A stretch of 64,000 bases of DNA. Origin: Emergomyces orientalis. Lineage: Eukaryota > Ascomycota > Eurotiomycetes > Onygenales > Ajellomycetaceae. The stretch spans positions 1,178,001-1,242,000 of the forward strand of contig MOWL01000045.1 in the NCBI GenBank assembly GCA_002110485.1. The letters are read 5' to 3'. Positions 60,238-64,000 of the stretch are shown in pieces. Each line of letters opens with the position of its first letter. Position 1 is the first letter of the stretch. The notes under the pieces are model-generated. The model was not told where the DNA came from and ran no database searches. It saw only the letters and a program-made list of their open reading frames with translations. The position numbers and the translations under genes are program-made.

Positions 60238-60898
60238 ATGCACCAATCCTACCAATTTCAACCCCTCCACTACTCATCCTTCAGTGGCGGTGGCAGCATA
60301 AGCGACCCCTTCATCATCAGCAGCAGCATCAGCAACCACCACCACAACGAATCAAGCATGAATACACGAGAACAAGTCCGCAGAACGAACCTCGTTGCCG
60401 CACTTGCGAATGGCATCGTTAGCCCACGCGCAAGCTACATGCAGCTTCATCCGATGATGTGTGTAGATGGAAGGTTCCCGGCGGATTTTCATGTACCGAG
60501 GACTGTTGGAGAGGTGCTGCTACTTGACAGTATGTACAAAACAGTTATATTATATGTCTATATATAATCCATGAAATATCATCTAACTTCCTACCCTTTT
60601 CCCCTCCCCGCGCCGCTCCTCTAATTTCAAGTTTTTAAATTTTTCATTTTGTTCTGGATTTAACCAAAACCCGCGGCCAAATGTAAAAGATACCCAACTC
60701 GACCGCATCCTCCAGGAATACAAGCTTTACTCAGACGCCCGCTCTCCCCTTGCCTCGTTACCTCCACGTCTTAGAAGTACTCTGGTGAACACTATGGGGT
60801 CGACTTCGCGCTTCCGACACGCAAAATTACATATTCTGCTTGAGTATTTGGGTGCTGTTAGGATTGTTGAAGACCGATCGAAGAGAGCTGGGTTCTGA
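60238..60898 (+). CDS. Unrecognised protein, 2 exons, N-terminus uncertain
   Basis: Exons 60238..60529 and 60690..60898 join in phase (donor GTATGT, acceptor AAAAG) to a 166-aa product from the first in-frame ATG. The frame is open back to 60028 without ATG and encodes QAIDIALHHAQQSIQQQQQQ, so a further 5' exon is likely. The body TREQVRRTNLVAALANGIVS, DGRFPADFHVPRTVGEVLLL and LDRILQEYKLYSDARSPLAS looks like a folded helical domain; the end is LLEYLGAVRIVEDRSKRAGF. No family recognised. A Gln/Asn/His/Ser-rich N-terminus suggests a regulatory protein, which is speculation. Confidence 0.55.
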
Positions 60899-62570
60899 TG
60901 TTTCCATGGGAGGGTATGGCAACTGCTTCTCCTTTAGAACCCGGAAGAGATTCACTTTGGTTTTTATATTCACGTTTATATCTATATGGTTTATGAGAGG
61001 GTATTTTTTTTCAAGTGTCTAAGAATATGTTATTAAGACCACCAAACCCTACTCTTCTTTCTCTTGTGTTTCAGCCTATTCGTTTCGGCCTTTTTCTATT
61101 CAAGTGATGAAGTTAGTGAATTTGATCACAAGGGTTATGGATAGCGATGGGAAATATGTACAGAGTAGATATAGTCAACTTGAAAATGACAATTGAGCCA
61201 TTTATCGCTGGACTTTCCTCATCTCAAGAGTGTGATTGACTTGCTCGGCACACTTATTAGGAAGAGCTTGAACAAGTATAGGTTACAAACTCCAGGCCCA
61301 CGGCTAGTCTCCAGGCGGTTTACTCATCAGGAGATCAAAGAAAGGTCGAGAAGCAGTTAAATGCCTCAAAACTATCCCTTTTGTTTTATTTTTGTTTTTT
61401 TTTGTGACGTTTTCTTTGTTCAGGTTCATTGAGCCGAGAGCTTACCTGCGGCGGTATCGGATTAATATAACTCTTGCCAGGACTTCGGTAACCATGGATT
61501 CAATCAGTAACAATTACTACCACTGGGTTTATTTCCACGGTTGTAATGAAGCAGTTATTGCATTTTACGATAACCCTTGATACTAACATCATACAATATT
61601 CTAGTAAGCAGAAGCTCACTGGGGGATCTATAAAGAAATCAAATAACCGAAAACATTACGTCAAATTGCTAAGGTTAGTTAGCTTTGAACATATTTGACA
61701 TTTTTCATTTTGTCATTTAATAGCTATATTCTATTCTATAATGAAGGAAATTCTGTGGATGAATGTACTGTACATGTACATACATACTACTACTATGGAT
61801 ATTGTCAGAGGCATCCATCTGCCCGGCTCAATGTTATTCCTTTCATCTCTCAGGGCTATATAGATCTCTGCAACACACACAAAGCATAGATAGAGAATCA
61901 AGCCAATATTACATTTCAACAGATATATACTCAGAAATTAAGATAACATATTTATACTGAAGCTTATTTTTCACCGGATTTGCCATATCAATGATATTAT
62001 ATGTACTTAGAGATTTCATATCTACAGAAATATTACATTCCAACAGCAATTTCATATCTACATAGAAATTTCACACTCATAGAAGTGAAATTGTAAAATA
62101 TTTGTAGAGATTTAATGCAAGTACAAAAGCTAGAATTATCAAAATTTACAAATTGTCAACATCTTTTTTGATCTTGTATGAAATTGATGAAAATCATTCA
62201 CTACAATTGATTTCTCAATAAAATCTTATATCAAAAAAATACAGGACAATGATCTTAGATTAAAATGCAATGTCTATACTATATCAGGCGAAACCTAATT
62301 ATGACAATAAAAAAATAAACAAAGAAAGAAATGTGCCAAATTTTAACAGATGAAATAGATGAAATGACAAAACATCTGCTTAGGGAGCCGTTCTCTAGAT
62401 ACATATTCGAGGACCAGTATCTCAAAAAATTAAATAGTACGCGTGGATTTTGATAAACTTCAAGAGTCTTCTCCTGTTCTATCATCCAGGGAGAGTTAGT
62501 CCAAAATTCAATTTAAGGAAGAGTGCTGGCAGGGTCCGATAGATACCTTACCAGAAATGAACACCACCGC
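60899..62570. other. AT-rich intergenic region
   Basis: No gene supported. From about 61640 to 62480 the sequence is strongly AT-rich and holds the spaced direct repeat listed next. Confidence 0.55.
62013..62062. repeat. Imperfect direct repeats in AT-rich DNA
   Basis: ATTTCATATCTACA occurs at 62013-62026 and 62049-62062, 36 bases apart. AATATTACATTCCAACAG at 62029-62046 matches 61905-61922 with one difference (T for C). Confidence 0.7.
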
Positions 62571-63018
62571 TTAGCAGTAATCATCACCCCATTCGAAACC
62601 GGAGGCATCTTCGTCAAGCTGCTGGCAGGCATTTGGACAAACGACATAGAGGTCAATTGCACCGTTGTGCTCCAAGCATTGAAAGAGAACCTTGTTTCTA
62701 TTGTCAAGATCTACACCGGAAGCGCGCATGGCATTTTGGACTGTTTTCTCATAATTGCCTAAGGAGAGAAAATGTTTGGTTAGCCAAATCAGCATAAAAT
62801 CAGGCAATTCCAACCACCCCGGTTGTTGAAGATATACCTGTTCTCAGAAGGGAATAATCGCAATATTTCAAACTAGGTTTGCCTGAATGGAAAAGTGGCA
62901 AGTGGCTGATACAATGCTTTTGTTTTATTTCTATTGGGGAGACTCAACAGTTTTTAGCAACCGACGTGCCAGCCATGGCCAACAAAGCGATGGGGAAGAG
63001 AACGGCGGAGAAATGCAT
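62571..63018 (-). CDS. Small secreted six-cysteine protein, 100 aa
   Basis: Exons on the minus strand are 63018..62949, 62882..62838 (45 bases) and 62758..62571. Each junction is GT..AG and phases close exactly to 100 aa. The N-terminus MHFSAVLFPIALLAMAGTSV is a classical signal peptide, with likely cleavage after Ala21. The mature chain of about 79 residues carries six Cys at 24, 31, 66, 79, 83 and 100, the last being the C-terminal residue. It contains NCKPSLKYCDYSLL, then GNYEKTVQNAMRASGVDLDN and FQCLEHNGAIDLYVVCPNAC. Size, signal peptide and even Cys number fit an apoplastic or effector-like secreted protein with three disulfides. The spacing (CxxxxxxC, CPNAC, terminal C) is not the CFEM eight-Cys pattern or a hydrophobin. 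Role unknown. Confidence 0.75.
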
Positions 63019-64000
63019 TGTGATTCGAGATAAGTTTGCAAACTTGGAAATGCAAGCGGACTGTAGTGAAATAAAAATGTGAATATGAAAGTTAAAATTG
63101 TTGCTTTTGTCGTTGTATCGTGAGTGATGCTGATGATGATAATGAAGGGCATATTAAACAGAGGGAAGAGGCTGCCTTTTATAACTTGAAAGGTAGGCCC
63201 ATGAGAATTTTCAATTGTTCCATTGTTGCTTTGGAAACATTAAAGGTTCTCTTTGCCCCAGAATCTGGTGTGATCGACTCCCCATCGGGTTCTCCCTGGA
63301 TACAGTTGTTCCCGCAGCCCGGAAGGCCATGAGCAATGGAATCTGTCCTGGCTCCTAATTTTTGCATCAAACAAATGGCTCATTCGGTGATCGTCTCATG
63401 GAGACAGGCCAAATATAGAAAACGATGAGGTCCATCTGGCGATCCCGCCTCCAGGGTTCTCGGGAGAAGCTTTGAAGATCCAGTTTTCTTAACTGGTTGG
63501 GCCCACATTCAGAGCGGGTTTCCCTGCCTCAATTGGGGGCTCCTGTTAGCCGATTGCTGGCAGTGACAAATCTGGCAACAAAATTTAACAATAACACGGC
63601 TAATCCATCACTCACATAATCGTCGGTATTAGCGTACTGCCGGTGATTATATTGAGACCCTGCTACAAGTGACTCACATCTAGGAGGTAAAAGGGAATCC
63701 TCAGCCCTGGGGCAAGATACTGGGGGTTAAACAAACCCGTATCATCTCTACTGGAGTTATTATTATTTCCAGTCTCAACAGACAAACTAATTCAAGATCA
63801 TATCTGTGTAAGTGGATATTAAATGAGGTATAAATAAACATGGTAGATCAAATGTGAGGTCTTTTCATGCCATAATTCATCTGGTAACCCCAGAGCGGGG
63901 CAAAGGGCAATGATATGCTGCGAAAGATGTTAGTGGACGTTCAACATGATAACCAAAACATGCCCAAGAAACTTGGACAAGAGCCGAGCCGTGAACAGGG
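63019..64000. other. Upstream of the secreted-protein gene; no gene seen
   Basis: Probably promoter and further intergenic DNA. Short frames on both strands have no motif. Confidence 0.5.

Overview
The window reads as nuclear DNA of a filamentous ascomycete (Pezizomycotina). Genes carry short spliceosomal introns of about 60-200 bases with GT..AG ends and CTAAC-like branch sites. Intergenic DNA is long and rich in CT, poly(A/T) and microsatellite tracts. The products are typical fungal families: RTA1, a CSC1/OSCA channel, DEF1, a LaeA-like methyltransferase, a class II aldolase and a sugar/H+ symporter. Decayed F-box/ankyrin and kinase-like genes suggest, as inference only, Eurotiomycetes and perhaps Onygenales. 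No bacterial operons, CRISPR arrays, rRNA or convincing tRNAs were seen.

Layout. 1-3.2 kb: a 3-exon minus-strand gene for a DUF7918-like protein. 4.8-8.5 kb: two decayed minus-strand genes, one with an Asp-Thr-Gly-Ser-Ser motif and one protein-kinase-like. 9.8-12.4 kb: a 9-exon MFS sugar transporter (minus). 12.4-19.3 kb: a long stretch with no gene I can support. 19.3-21 kb: an OSBP/Kes1-type lipid transfer protein (plus), convergent with an RTA1 7-TM protein (minus, 21.9-23.1 kb). 25.2-27.9 kb: DEF1-like CUE protein (minus), divergent from an unknown 431-aa protein (28.8-30.1 kb). 32-33.4 kb: F-box/ankyrin pseudogene. 34.2 kb: small AT-hook protein. 36-38 kb: membrane-anchored ubiquitin protease of the Ubp16/USP30 type. 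41.5-43.5 kb: 11-exon SAM methyltransferase. 46.4-47.8 kb: fructose-bisphosphate aldolase. 49.8-51 kb: alpha/beta hydrolase. 53.6-56.7 kb: CSC1-type stress-gated cation channel. 58 kb: small one-TM protein. 60.2-60.9 kb: unrecognised 2-exon gene. 62.6-63 kb: a 3-exon gene for a 100-aa secreted six-cysteine protein.

Most intact genes are housekeeping (glycolysis, sterol/lipid transport, membrane channel, ubiquitin turnover, Pol II degradation). They alternate with accessory DNA holding pseudogenes and effector-like or secondary-metabolism-like genes. I see no co-directional cluster that amounts to a single new pathway. The most interesting items are the six-cysteine secreted protein, the three decayed family members, the composition switch inside the hydrolase gene, and the odd splice sites of the methyltransferase. 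Exon borders below were set by reading splice sites and checking that phases close; no homology search was possible.
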